Shown here: piece after piece, positions 8,432 to 17,823 of the stretch
Layout: each line of letters starts with the position of its first letter
Position numbering within the stretch: position 1 is the first letter of the stretch
NCBI GenBank assembly: GCA_029939575.1
Contig: JAOZSR010000013.1
Location: forward strand, 1-55,607
Origin: Fidelibacterota bacterium
GTDB taxonomy: Bacteria; Fidelibacterota; UBA2242; JAOZSR01
Reading direction: 5' to 3'
Length of the DNA: 55,607 nt
Notes under the pieces: model-generated
What the model saw: only the letters and a program-made list of their open reading frames with translations
Database searches by the model: none
Told to the model about the DNA's origin: nothing
Position numbers and translations under genes: made by a program

Positions 8432-9460
8432 ATGCCAGTAGTAAATTATGAAAAATATTGTGAAATGTTGGATAAAGCACAGGAAGGAAATTATGCTTAT
8501 CCTGCGATTAACATTACAACAACAGACACTCTGAATGCTGCTATTGAAGGTTTTGCTGCAGCAAATAGTGATGGAATTATTCAGGTTTCGACCGGTGGTG
8601 GTGCTCATGCCTCGGGTAATCTGAAGGATATGGTTCTTGGTTCAATTTTACTCGCAGAACAAGCACATAAAATTGCAGATAAATATGATATAAACATCGC
8701 TTTGCATACTGATCACTGTCAAACTGATAAAATTGATTCCTTTCTAAAACCTTTAATTGAAGAAACAGCCCGACGCAGAAAAGCAGGTTTACCGAATCTT
8801 TTTAATAGTCACATGTATGATGGTAGTGCGGTTTCATTAGAAGAAAATTTGAAACATTCTGTAGAATTGTTAAAACTTTGTAAAGAAAATGAAATTATTC
8901 TGGAAGTTGAAGCCGGAGTAGTTGGTGGCGAAGAAGATGGTGTTAACACAGAAAATGTTGGGAAAGATAAACTTTATACAACTCCTGAAGATATGCTCAA
9001 AGTATATGCTGCACTCAATCAGATCAAGGGTGGAAGATATATGTTTGCTGCTACTTTTGGTAATGTACATGGTGTTTATAAACCTGGTAACGTTGTTTTG
9101 ACCCCCAAAATATTAAAAAATGGTCAGGAAGCAGTAATGGCGAAATATGGTGATGAAGCCCGCTTTTGGCTGGTTTTTCATGGTGGCTCAGGCTCAAGTA
9201 TCGAAGAAATTCACGAGACATTAAATTATGGTGTTATTAAAATGAATATTGATACTGATACCCAATATGCTTTTACCAGGCCGGTTGTAGATCATATGTT
9301 CACTAATTATGACAAAGTTATAAAAGTTGAAGGTGAAGTAGGAATCAAAAAATTCTATGACCCTCGCGCATGGTTGAAAAAAGCCCGCACTGGTATGGCT
9401 GATCGTATTACCCAGGCGTGTAAAGACCTAAAATCTGATGGGAAAAGTTTAGGCAGATAG
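8432..9460 (+). CDS. fba: Class II fructose-1,6-bisphosphate aldolase
   Basis: This 342-residue cytosolic enzyme cleaves fructose-1,6-bisphosphate to dihydroxyacetone phosphate and glyceraldehyde-3-phosphate in glycolysis, or the reverse in gluconeogenesis. The catalytic aspartate and first zinc histidine are in LHTDHCQ. Other metal or substrate elements are EVEAGVVGGEEDGV, FGNVHGVY and the phosphate-binding VFHGGSGSS, followed by NIDTDTQYAFTR. The length fits the class IIA (E. coli/yeast) type. ATG 8432 has AGGAG six bases upstream; an in-frame TTG at 8405 lies before that site and is rejected. The gene stands alone with a terminator after it. Confidence 0.96.
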   Translation: MPVVNYEKYCEMLDKAQEGNYAYPAINITTTDTLNAAIEGFAAANSDGIIQVSTGGGAHASGNLKDMVLGSILLAEQAHKIADKYDINIALHTDHCQTDKIDSFLKPLIEETARRRKAGLPNLFNSHMYDGSAVSLEENLKHSVELLKLCKENEIILEVEAGVVGGEEDGVNTENVGKDKLYTTPEDMLKVYAALNQIKGGRYMFAATFGNVHGVYKPGNVVLTPKILKNGQEAVMAKYGDEARFWLVFHGGSGSSIEEIHETLNYGVIKMNIDTDTQYAFTRPVVDHMFTNYDKVIKVEGEVGIKKFYDPRAWLKKARTGMADRITQACKDLKSDGKSLGR

Positions 9461-9483
9461 TTTTTTTGAATTTAATTTGATTA

Positions 9484-9522
9484 ATCACCCGGTTTGTTTT
9501 TTTAGGCTGGGTGATTTTTTTT
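9484..9522 (+). terminator. Rho-independent terminator of fba
   Basis: ATCACCC pairs with GGGTGAT around an 18-base loop, followed by a run of eight T. It is about 24 bases beyond the stop codon. Confidence 0.85.
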
Positions 9523-9694
9523 ATTTCTGATCTTAAAAGATAGGGTTAGTTGTTTGTTAATTAGGATGTTGTAATAGAAGTCAGATTTTGAAACAATAAA
9601 TACTGGAAATGCTTGTGATTTAATATTTTAATTATTCTGATTTCGGATAATTAATAAGAATTGCAATTACAAAAAAAAATACATACTTTTTAAA

Positions 9695-10867
9695 ATGGAA
9701 AATAATAAAAAAATGAATAACGACTTACAATTTGAATATCAGAAAAGTAGCCGGTATTTTGCTTTGGTAGCCGGTCAAATGGAGTCCTTTGGAGCAGAGG
9801 AATTACAAGAATTAGGAGCCAAGAATCCGACAACAGCATATCGAGGAATTTATTTTACAGCAGATAAGGAAGCGCTTTACAAAATAAATTATTGTTCCCG
9901 TTTAATAACTCGGGTGCTTGCTCCGATTATTACTTTTGATTGTCATAGTACAAAATATTTATATAATGTTGGGAAAAGCATTGATTGGAATAAATTTTTT
10001 AATCTTAATCAGAGTATGGCAATTTTTTCCAGTGTCTCTCACAGTAAAATTTCTCATTCGAAATATGCTTCATTACGTTTAAAAGATGCTATAGTTGACC
10101 AATTTAGAGAAAATACTGGTAAACGACCTAACATTGAAACCAGGAATCCGGATATTTGGATTAATTTACATATTGATAATAATCGGGCTACAATTAGTAT
10201 AGACACTTCCGGAGGTTCTTTGCATAGAAGAGGATATCGCATAGAAACCGGTGATGCCCCAATGCAGGAAACTTTGGCAGCAGCTATTATCAGGATTACA
10301 GGCTGGGATGGAGAAAAAGAACTTCATGATCCTATGTGTGGTTCCGGAACTTTGCTATGTGAAGCGGCTATGAAATATTGTAGGATTCCGGCTGCTTATA
10401 AGAGGAAAAAATTTGGTTTTGAGATGTTGCCTGATTTTGAACCTGAGTTATGGAAAAAAGTCAAATCTGAGGCTGATTCAAAAATACGAAAATTACCAAA
10501 AGGATTGATTTTTGGAAGCGATAAGTTAATTCCAGCTGTCAAAGCAGCCAGAGTTAATTGCAAAAATATTATTCATGGGGAAAATATAGAGATCAGAGTA
10601 TCGCCGTTTCAAAAATTAGAAAATCTAAATCATAAAATTATTGTAACAAATCCCCCTTATGGAATTAGAATGGGGAATTTGGAATCCAATGAAATTTTAT
10701 ATAAGAAATTAGGTGATTTTTTAAAGCAGCAATGCTCCGATACAACAGCATATATTTATTGTGGTGAAAGAGTATTGCTAAAAAAAATTGGTCTTAAAAC
10801 ATCTTTCAAAATTCCTCTTGTTAATGGTCAGTTAGATGGAAGATTAGTGAAATACGAAATGTATTAG
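9695..10867 (+). CDS. THUMP-domain rRNA/RNA guanine-N2 methyltransferase (RlmL N-terminal-like)
   Basis: The 390-residue protein has a THUMP RNA-binding domain (about 60-170) followed by a Rossmann methyltransferase domain. The SAM-binding motif is DPMCGSGT at 212-219 and the catalytic amino-methylase motif is NPPYG at 319-323. This layout matches the N-terminal half of E. coli RlmL and its stand-alone homologues, which form m2G in 23S rRNA. Here it is not fused to an RlmK-like part. The specific target base is inferred, not shown. There is no recognisable ribosome-binding site before ATG 9695; a second in-frame ATG at 9713 is an alternative. Confidence 0.9.
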   Translation: MENNKKMNNDLQFEYQKSSRYFALVAGQMESFGAEELQELGAKNPTTAYRGIYFTADKEALYKINYCSRLITRVLAPIITFDCHSTKYLYNVGKSIDWNKFFNLNQSMAIFSSVSHSKISHSKYASLRLKDAIVDQFRENTGKRPNIETRNPDIWINLHIDNNRATISIDTSGGSLHRRGYRIETGDAPMQETLAAAIIRITGWDGEKELHDPMCGSGTLLCEAAMKYCRIPAAYKRKKFGFEMLPDFEPELWKKVKSEADSKIRKLPKGLIFGSDKLIPAVKAARVNCKNIIHGENIEIRVSPFQKLENLNHKIIVTNPPYGIRMGNLESNEILYKKLGDFLKQQCSDTTAYIYCGERVLLKKIGLKTSFKIPLVNGQLDGRLVKYEMY

Positions 10868-10984
10868 AATTTTATTACATAATTTTTTAATTAATGGCTA
10901 TAATTTTTGAATTTTACAATAAAACCAGGTGACATATTTTAAAAAATATTGTCATAGGATATTATAGATAAGGAGAGAATAAAC

Positions 10985-11995
10985 ATGTTTGTTGATTTTG
11001 CAAAAGTGTTTGTTAAATCTGGAAAAGGTGGAGACGGAGTTGTCTCTTTTCGACGGGAAGCCCATGTTCCAAAAGGTGGTCCAAGTGGAGGAGATGGTGG
11101 AAAAGGCGGTAGTATTATTATTAAAGCAGATAATAATCTGAATACTCTCCAGGATATAAAATATCATAAAAGTTACAAAGCAAAAAATGGTGGTGCTGGT
11201 AGTGGCGCCAGGAAAACCGGACAAAATGCAGAAGATGTGATTATTCCGGTTCCGGTAGGGACAGTTGTTTTTGACGAGGAAACGAAAATAGTACTGGCTG
11301 ATTTGACAGAAAATAATCAAACTGAGAAAATTGCAAAAGGGGGAAAAGGAGGAAAGGGAAATTCGAATTTTGCAACACCTTCTAATCGTGCACCCAGATA
11401 TTCAATTAAAGGAAAACCAGGGGAAGCAAAAAATTTAGTTTTTGAGTTGAAAATATTTTCAGATGTCGGATTAGTTGGGCTCCCTAATGCTGGTAAATCA
11501 ACCCTGATTTCTGCTATTACAGCTGCCAAACCAAAGATTGCGGATTATCCATTTACAACTCTTGTTCCCAACCTGGGAATTGTGAAGTTTGGCGAGTTCA
11601 AAAGTTTTGTACTTGCCGATATTCCGGGCTTAATTGAAGGGGCACATTTGGGAAAAGGCCTGGGAATTAGGTTTTTACGCCATCTGGAAAGAACAAAAGT
11701 CCTGGCTTTTTTAATTGATTGTACTGATCCGAATCCTTTGGAAACCTATAATTTGCTTAAATCTGAATTAGAAAATTATCTGGAAAATTTTAAGAATCGT
11801 CCCAGGTTGATTGTATTTACAAAAAGTGATCTTGCAGAAGAAATTCCAAAATTAAATATTGAAAATGTTGAAGAAATTACAATTTCTTCAGCAACCCGTA
11901 GTGGTCTGGAAACTTTTGTTCAAAAAATCGTTAAACTGTTAGAAGGAAAATCGGAGAAAGAACTGTGGTTAGAAGATTTCCATAAGGAAAAATAA
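10985..11995 (+). CDS. obg: Obg/CgtA ribosome-assembly GTPase
   Basis: This 336-residue GTPase acts in 50S subunit maturation and stress signalling. The glycine-rich Obg fold spans about 1-157 (KGGPSGGDGGKGG and related repeats). The G domain has a P-loop GLPNAGKST from residue 165, then YPFTTL, DIPG and TKSD. It lacks the optional C-terminal OCT domain. AAGGAGAG precedes the ATG at good spacing. The dprA start codon lies two bases after its stop codon, so obg and dprA are cotranscribed. Confidence 0.97.
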   Translation: MFVDFAKVFVKSGKGGDGVVSFRREAHVPKGGPSGGDGGKGGSIIIKADNNLNTLQDIKYHKSYKAKNGGAGSGARKTGQNAEDVIIPVPVGTVVFDEETKIVLADLTENNQTEKIAKGGKGGKGNSNFATPSNRAPRYSIKGKPGEAKNLVFELKIFSDVGLVGLPNAGKSTLISAITAAKPKIADYPFTTLVPNLGIVKFGEFKSFVLADIPGLIEGAHLGKGLGIRFLRHLERTKVLAFLIDCTDPNPLETYNLLKSELENYLENFKNRPRLIVFTKSDLAEEIPKLNIENVEEITISSATRSGLETFVQKIVKLLEGKSEKELWLEDFHKEK

Positions 11996-11997
11996 AA

Positions 11998-13089
11998 TTG
12001 GATTATACTGAAGCAGCATTACGACTTATTGCTATTAAAGGACTTGGGATCAGGAGAGTATATAATTTATTAACTGTTTTTCCTGATATTCAAAGCATAT
12101 TTAGTACAAATTTGAAAGAATTATGCAAAGTACCCGGAATTAGTAAAAAAATGGCAAGTAAAATTTTATCAGAATATGATACAGATTTTATTCAAGGACA
12201 AATGGAAATAGTTGAGAAAAGTCCATTTAAGATGATAACTCTTTTTGATAAAAATTATCCACAATTATTGAAAAAAATATATGATCCACCTCTAATATTA
12301 TTTCATCATGGGGAATTTAAAAAAGAAGATCATGATGCAATATCTATTGTGGGAATGCGGAATTGCTCCCAAAGAGGAAAAGATATTACAGCAGACCTTG
12401 TGAAAGGTTTGACAGAGCAAAATATTACAATAATTAGTGGTTTTGCAAGAGGGATTGATACAGCGTCTCATAAAGCTGCAATTAAATATGGTGGAAGAAC
12501 AATTGCTGTTTTGGGAAACGGAATAGATAAAATTTATCCTCCTGAAAACCGGGCTTTACGGAAGGAAATTGTTGAGAATGGAGTTTATTGTTCAGAATTT
12601 CCCTTTGGAACCAAGCCAGATGCACAAAACTTTCCCCGTCGAAACAGGATTATTTCAGGATTAAGTCTTGGCACTATTGTCATTGAAGCAGGGGAGAGAA
12701 GCGGAAGTCTGCTAACTGCTTATTATGCACTGGATCAGAACCGGGAAGTTTTTGCTTTACCCGGCAGGATGAATGATTCGAAATGTATTGGTCCTAATAA
12801 ATTAATTCAAAAAGGGGCCAAATTAGTAACCTGTGTAGATGATATTTTACAAGAGGTGGAAAAGCAACGTGAATTTCCGGTTAAAGCCCGTCAATTGGAA
12901 TTGGATTTTGATTTTGTTGGTGATGAAAAAATAGTATGGGATGCTCTGGAGTTCGAACCGATTCAAATTGATAAATTAAGTGAAAAAACAAACAAAAACT
13001 CCTATGAACTTTTATCAACATTGTTAACCCTTGAGTTAAAAGGTGTTGTTAGGCAGACTTCGGGAAAACGATTTTCTAAAATTGGATAG
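11998..13089 (+). CDS. dprA: DNA processing protein DprA
   Basis: This 363-residue protein loads RecA onto incoming single-stranded DNA during natural transformation. An N-terminal helix-hairpin-helix region (about 5-60) precedes the Rossmann-like domain with SGFARGIDTASHKAA, IAVLGNGIDKIYPPEN and EAGERSGSLLTA. A C-terminal winged-helix segment follows from about residue 300. The start is TTG 11998 with AAGGA nine bases upstream, within the end of obg. The propeller gene begins eight bases after its stop, so the operon probably continues. Other competence genes are not in the window. Confidence 0.95.
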   Translation: MDYTEAALRLIAIKGLGIRRVYNLLTVFPDIQSIFSTNLKELCKVPGISKKMASKILSEYDTDFIQGQMEIVEKSPFKMITLFDKNYPQLLKKIYDPPLILFHHGEFKKEDHDAISIVGMRNCSQRGKDITADLVKGLTEQNITIISGFARGIDTASHKAAIKYGGRTIAVLGNGIDKIYPPENRALRKEIVENGVYCSEFPFGTKPDAQNFPRRNRIISGLSLGTIVIEAGERSGSLLTAYYALDQNREVFALPGRMNDSKCIGPNKLIQKGAKLVTCVDDILQEVEKQREFPVKARQLELDFDFVGDEKIVWDALEFEPIQIDKLSEKTNKNSYELLSTLLTLELKGVVRQTSGKRFSKIG

Positions 13090-13096
13090 AGTTTAA

Positions 13097-14761
13097 ATGA
13101 AAAGAAAAAAGTGCTCAATTATTCCGTTCTCAGTCATTATTTTATTATTAATACAAATAACAACGTTTTCCCTGCAAGCGCAGGATATATCTGATAATCC
13201 GGTAAGATTTTATGATCTTGGTGATTGGCTGAGTTATAAAAATTGTAATTTCCCATCAAGTTTATCAGAGGGGCGTGAATATATTTATTTTGGTACAAAT
13301 GGCGGAATTGTTTTATATCATAAATATGGAAAATATTGGGAAGCACCCTATACTGTAAGTGACGGACTTGCAGATGATTTTATTTTAGCTGTTTTATATA
13401 ATAAAGATACCGGAGTATTATGGGCCAGCCACAGAGCCGGAGTTAGCTATTTGCTACCTACAGCGGACAGATGGGAAAATATTAATAAAGATTTTTTAAT
13501 TAATCGATTGGGTGCTGACGAAAAGGGTGTTTGGGGATTAGATGAATATGGACAGATTCATGAAATAAAAACAAATTTTGGAGATATTAACTCGAATAGT
13601 GTTCGGAGAGAAAATATTGTATGGGGTCCCTCATATCTGGATGGGGTACCGGATTTTTCAGATTATTTTATTGATGGACCCTATCAATTTTTACCAGATG
13701 GTGTGATAATTGATAATGAATTACGTGAGTTTTCTCTGGACCTCTTTTTTGTTGATTCTAACCAGGATATTTATGGTGGAGCTCGAAATTTGGGAATGAT
13801 TTTAGGAGACGAAAATGTGAAAAATCTCCGGGTTCACCAGGTTGGGCCTATGCAAAATCATATTAATGCTATTGCGATGTCTGAAAATTATTTGTGGATG
13901 TCTGGAAATATTACTGATCCAGCTTATAAAAAAAATGGAATATCATGTTACAATTTATATGATGGTGAATGGACTTATTACGAAAATTATTTTATTTCAA
14001 AACTTGTCACCGATCAGGTTTTTGATATTCAATATAATAAAAATGAATTATGGATCGGAACCAATCAGGGTATTTCTATTTTTAATACAAAAAAAAACCA
14101 ATGGGATAGAATAACTGTTCATGATGGCTTACAGGATGAGAATATTTGGACGATTGGACTGGAAGACTCGATTGCATGGATTGGAACTCCTTTTGGCCTG
14201 CATATGGTTTATCTACCGGGGAAAAAAGTCAAAAAAGTTCAACTATCCTCATTGAATTATAGAACAAAAATATTCAAAATAGTTGTTGGAGTTGAAAATA
14301 TTTGGGTTGGTACCGATAATGGACTTTATGGTATTAACAGAAAAAATCATTTTGTTAGCCATTTCGGCATGATGGGTGAAAAAATAGATCTTAATGCAGC
14401 AGTTGCCGGACAGTGCAGTGCTATTGGGGTTAGCAATTTCTTAGTTTTAGTACGACTGGGTAATTCTTTTTACCAATATAATAAGCAAAAAAACGAGTTT
14501 CAATTCAATACAAAAATTTCTATTATTGATAATAGATTTGTATATGATATAAAAATTGTGTATCCTTATGTTTGGTTAGGGACGGATAATGGTGCAATTT
14601 TGATAGATATGAATAATTTTATACCTGAGATATATAAAAAGAATGATGGATTGAGCGGAAAGCATGTTTTTCGTATTATTCCGGATGGGGAATGGATATG
14701 GTTTGCAACAGAAAAAGGTTTAACAAAATATAATTGGAGAAAATATGCTCAATCAAATTAG
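13097..14761 (+). CDS. Secreted beta-propeller protein (two-component-regulator propeller type)
   Basis: The 554-residue product has a signal peptide (about 1-28, ending near LQAQ). It then carries blade motifs of the form W-x-G-T-x-x-G, seen as YFGTNGG, LWIGTNQG, AWIGTPFG, IWVGTDNG, VWLGTDNG and IWFATEKG, plus a weaker LWASHRAG. Such propellers form the sensor part of many FCB hybrid kinases, but here there is no membrane helix, kinase or regulator attached. It is therefore a free periplasmic or exported propeller. Its last 17 bases overlap the GWxTD gene, suggesting coupled translation and a joint role. Ligand and function are unknown. Confidence 0.8.
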   Translation: MKRKKCSIIPFSVIILLLIQITTFSLQAQDISDNPVRFYDLGDWLSYKNCNFPSSLSEGREYIYFGTNGGIVLYHKYGKYWEAPYTVSDGLADDFILAVLYNKDTGVLWASHRAGVSYLLPTADRWENINKDFLINRLGADEKGVWGLDEYGQIHEIKTNFGDINSNSVRRENIVWGPSYLDGVPDFSDYFIDGPYQFLPDGVIIDNELREFSLDLFFVDSNQDIYGGARNLGMILGDENVKNLRVHQVGPMQNHINAIAMSENYLWMSGNITDPAYKKNGISCYNLYDGEWTYYENYFISKLVTDQVFDIQYNKNELWIGTNQGISIFNTKKNQWDRITVHDGLQDENIWTIGLEDSIAWIGTPFGLHMVYLPGKKVKKVQLSSLNYRTKIFKIVVGVENIWVGTDNGLYGINRKNHFVSHFGMMGEKIDLNAAVAGQCSAIGVSNFLVLVRLGNSFYQYNKQKNEFQFNTKISIIDNRFVYDIKIVYPYVWLGTDNGAILIDMNNFIPEIYKKNDGLSGKHVFRIIPDGEWIWFATEKGLTKYNWRKYAQSN

Positions 14762-16016
14762 TAAAATTCTGGTTTTTGTTTTAATTATTTTATCAATTGG
14801 ATTTTGTAATGATAAACGCAAATCACAGCAAAAAACAGGTGCAGATTTGCCTAATTTTTATTATGATACTTTCACATATCCAAAGGAAAGCAGAGATTCG
14901 GTAATTGTAGAAGTTTTGATTAAAATGCCTTTTGATGAGGTTCAGTTTTTAAAAGAGGATGATACCTTTGTTGGAAAATATGAGATTTCTATTTCAATTT
15001 TAGATGAAGAATCCAAACTTGTTGCCTCTAAGATTTGGATGCAGGAATTAAAAACAAAATCTTTTGCTGAAACAAATTCCAAGGATCATTTTGATGTAAA
15101 CAGGGCAAAATATTTGATGTTACCAGGAAAATATACATTAAATATCGGAGTCCTTGATTTAGATACAAAAAAAAGTAATTATAAGAAAAAAATCATCAAT
15201 ATTGATGATTACTATAAAAAGTCTATCTCTCTCAGTAAAATTAATATTATTGATAAAATTATAAAGGATTCAACCGGGAAAACAGAGGTGTTACCATCTG
15301 TAATGAATACAATTAGTGAAGAGAAACCTGAATTTTTAATTTTTTTTACTGCACTTTCTGAAGGTGGTTCCGGATTAGTTGAATATAAAATATTGGATAT
15401 GAAAAAGAAGGAACTTATTTCTGACTCCTATAAAAAAGAGTTTAAAAAAGGACTTACAGAAATTACACTGACTATTTCAAAAAAGAAATTGAGTTTTGAA
15501 GAATATTTTTTAAAAGTCAACATTACAATTGGTGACGAAACCATTTCTCAACTTAAAAAATTTAAAGTCAGATGGATGGGAATGAATATATTGATTGATA
15601 ATCTTGACGAAGCAATCAATCAACTTAAATATATTGCCTCTTCAAAAGAAATAAGAATAATTCGTAAAGCAAAAGATAAAGAGAAAAAAGAAAAATTCCA
15701 GGAATTTTGGGAAAAACGAGATCCTACACCAAATACATCTGTAAATGAATTAATGAATGAATATTATCGGCGTGTTCATTATTCAAATAAAAAATTCACG
15801 AGTTACCAGCCAGGATGGCGGACAGATATGGGAATGGTTTACATTTTATTCGGACCTCCTGATGATTTGGAAAGGCATCCTTTTGAAATTAATACAAAAC
15901 CTTATGAAATTTGGTATTATCACTCAATAAGTCGGAGTTTTATTTTTATGGATGAAACCGGTTTTGGTGATTATAGACTTGCCTCCCCGCTATATGATTA
16001 TGGCTCGAATTATTAA
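14745..16016 (+). CDS. GWxTD-domain envelope protein
   Basis: This 423-residue protein ends in a GWxTD domain, found mainly in FCB-group bacteria. GWRTD begins at residue 357 and is followed by MGMVYILFGPPDD and a C-terminal IWYY segment. The N-terminus is hydrophobic and reaches a cysteine (SIGFC) at about 22. The residue before the cysteine is atypical for a lipobox, so either a lipoprotein or a signal peptide is possible. The middle is beta-rich and lysine-rich. ATG 14745 has GGAGA upstream and lies inside the propeller gene. The domain has no established biochemical role. A hairpin terminator follows. Confidence 0.85.
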   Translation: MLNQISKILVFVLIILSIGFCNDKRKSQQKTGADLPNFYYDTFTYPKESRDSVIVEVLIKMPFDEVQFLKEDDTFVGKYEISISILDEESKLVASKIWMQELKTKSFAETNSKDHFDVNRAKYLMLPGKYTLNIGVLDLDTKKSNYKKKIINIDDYYKKSISLSKINIIDKIIKDSTGKTEVLPSVMNTISEEKPEFLIFFTALSEGGSGLVEYKILDMKKKELISDSYKKEFKKGLTEITLTISKKKLSFEEYFLKVNITIGDETISQLKKFKVRWMGMNILIDNLDEAINQLKYIASSKEIRIIRKAKDKEKKEKFQEFWEKRDPTPNTSVNELMNEYYRRVHYSNKKFTSYQPGWRTDMGMVYILFGPPDDLERHPFEINTKPYEIWYYHSISRSFIFMDETGFGDYRLASPLYDYGSNY

Positions 16017-16034
16017 TATGGCATCATAAAGAGG

Positions 16035-16059
16035 AAAAGCCTTCTCTAGGAAGGCTTTT
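16035..16059 (+). terminator. Hairpin terminator after the GWxTD gene
   Basis: AAAAGCCTTC pairs perfectly with GAAGGCTTTT around five bases. The T-rich 3' arm serves as part of the U tract, and another run of T follows at about 16081-16088. It lies 18 bases beyond the stop codon. Confidence 0.7.
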
Positions 16060-16303
16060 AGGAGTGGTGAGGTATGGTAAGTTTTTTTTGTTAGAAAAAA
16101 ATATTTTTATTCAAAACTGTTAATAAGACTCCGGAAAAAAAGAAAAGTTGTCAAAAAAGTAAAAAAATATTCCGGACTATCATTATTAGGTAGTATTATC
16201 AGGGTAAAGTCTTGTTATAATTAGAATAGATTTTTTGATTGAATTTCTCCTGAAATATCATGATTATCATTTCCTCAAATATAAAAATGTAATTTAAATA
16301 GTT

Positions 16304-16318
16304 GTGTAATATTTACAC
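16304..16318. promoter_or_regulatory. Palindrome GTGTAA-tat-TTACAC, possible operator half
   Basis: The six-base arms are perfectly complementary around a three-base centre at 16311. The TGTAA/TTACA form is common in dimeric regulator operators. Its centre is 21 bp from that of the next palindrome, about two helical turns. Confidence 0.45.
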
Positions 16319-16321
16319 CAA

Positions 16322-16342
16322 TATGTATAAAATTTATACATA
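16322..16342. promoter_or_regulatory. 21-bp palindrome, possible operator half
   Basis: Ten-base arms TATGTATAAA and TTTATACATA are perfectly complementary around a central A at 16332. It lies about 200 bases before the MacA-like start codon. The regulator is unknown; none is encoded nearby. Confidence 0.5.
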
Positions 16343-16539
16343 ATTTAAATAGTCGAAGGCAACTTAACTTTTTGATAATGTAGGTCTTATAAAGTTGGTA
16401 TGCCTTTTGGAAAGAGTATTTAGTATGTAGCATTGGAGTCCAAAAAAATATTCTTTGAAATGGCAACTAAATTAATGACTTTGGAGTCATACAATTTGTT
16501 ACAGGGAAAAAATTAAAAATTAATAGAAAAGGGATTTGG

Positions 16540-17802
16540 ATGGATCGGAAAATTGAAAAGAAAAATTGGACATTTAAAAAAATAGCTTATATACTATTTG
16601 CTCTCGTAATTATTGTTTTTGTTGTGTATACAATATTTTTTGGTGATCATAGTTCAAAGTTAAATGTCCAAACAGAGAGAATAACAATTTCAACTGTAAA
16701 AAAAGGCCCCTTCCAGGAATTTATTCCGGTAACTGGAAACGTAATCCCAATTAATACTTTTTTTCTGGATGCTATTGAAGGTGGAAGAGTAGAAAAGCGA
16801 TTTGTTGAGGCCGGAACCTATGTCAATGAAGGGGATAAATTAATTCAATTAGCCAATACTAACTTGCTTTTAGATATTATGTATCGGGAGGCTGAACTTT
16901 TTCAACAAAGCAATAATTTGCGAAATACCCGCCTTGCAATGGAGCAGAATAAACTCGCATTAAGAGCGCAGTTATTAGATTTGAATTTCCAGATTAAAAT
17001 GCAAAAACGAGTATTTATTCGACAAAAAAAACTTCATGATTCAAATTTAATTTCTAAGGAAGAGTATGAGGATGCCAAGGATAAATATGAACACCTGATT
17101 CATTCAAGAGATCTTACAATATTAAGTAATCAGCAGGATTCGGTATTTCGAAAAATTCAGATTAATCAATTAGAATTATCCTTAAAGAGAATGGAAGCAA
17201 ATCTGGAAATTGTTAAGGAAAATGTTGAGAATCTGACTGTCAAGGCGCCGGTTACCGGATATTTAACTTCATTAAATGCGGAAATTGGAGAATCCAAAGT
17301 AAAGGGGCAGAGATTGGGTCAAATTGATATTCTTGACGGATTCAAAGTACGGGTTGGAATTGATGAACATTATATTGCCCGAATAAATGTTGGCCAGGAG
17401 GGAAGTTTTACTTTTGCCGGTCAGCAGTATAGAATGGAAATTATTAAAGTATTTCCCGAAGTTCTAAATGGCAGGTTTGAAGTTGATATGACATTTAAAG
17501 ATGAAGATCCTGAGGGTATTCGCCGTGGACAAACTGTTCATTTAAGACTGGAACTTGGTGATTTATCAGAAGAAATTTTACTTGCTACCGGTGGTTTTTA
17601 TCAAAAGACTGGTGGACAATGGGTTTATATACTTGATCCATCTGGTGATTTTGCAACAAAAAGAAAAATCAGATTGGGGCTTTCAAATTCTGATTACTAT
17701 ACTGTACTTGAAGGTTTAGAACCAGGAGATAAAGTCATTACCTCATCATATGATAATTATGGCGATATAGAAAAATTAATTTTAAAAGAAAAAAATAAAT
17801 AA
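16540..17802 (+). CDS. MacA/HlyD-like periplasmic adaptor of an ABC exporter
   Basis: This 420-residue protein has one N-terminal membrane helix (about 13-33). It is followed by a barrel-sandwich/lipoyl half-motif (EGGRVEKRFVEAGTYVNEGD), a long coiled-coil hairpin (about 100-220) and the returning lipoyl half (LTVKAPVTGYLTSLNAEIGE). A beta-barrel and membrane-proximal domain complete it (EGLEPGDKVITSSYD). It should bridge the inner-membrane permease to an outer-membrane exit. AGGGA lies upstream of ATG 16540. The ATPase gene follows at 21 bases and the permease at about 1 kb. The substrate is unknown; no TolC-like gene is in the window. Confidence 0.9.
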   Translation: MDRKIEKKNWTFKKIAYILFALVIIVFVVYTIFFGDHSSKLNVQTERITISTVKKGPFQEFIPVTGNVIPINTFFLDAIEGGRVEKRFVEAGTYVNEGDKLIQLANTNLLLDIMYREAELFQQSNNLRNTRLAMEQNKLALRAQLLDLNFQIKMQKRVFIRQKKLHDSNLISKEEYEDAKDKYEHLIHSRDLTILSNQQDSVFRKIQINQLELSLKRMEANLEIVKENVENLTVKAPVTGYLTSLNAEIGESKVKGQRLGQIDILDGFKVRVGIDEHYIARINVGQEGSFTFAGQQYRMEIIKVFPEVLNGRFEVDMTFKDEDPEGIRRGQTVHLRLELGDLSEEILLATGGFYQKTGGQWVYILDPSGDFATKRKIRLGLSNSDYYTVLEGLEPGDKVITSSYDNYGDIEKLILKEKNK

Positions 17803-17823
17803 TTAATCAAAGGAGAATATGAG

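Larger units (their letters stand above)
16060..16539. other. Structured 480-base region upstream of the MacA-like gene
   Basis: No gene is supported here; a 63-codon minus-strand frame lacks a ribosome-binding site. The region has two adjacent palindromes (16304-16342), a 13-base direct repeat TAATTTAAATAGT at 16290 and 16341, and a stem with arms AAGGCA..AACTTT and AAAGTT..TGCCTT at 16356-16406. TTGGAGTC occurs twice (16433 and 16481), the second within a small ATGACT/AGTCAT hairpin. This density suggests an operator and mRNA leader for the efflux operon. Confidence 0.5.

Noticed and set aside
16275-16466. 63-codon minus-strand frame before the MacA-like gene
   Set aside because: It covers the palindromes and stem-loops, lacks a ribosome-binding site and matches no family.
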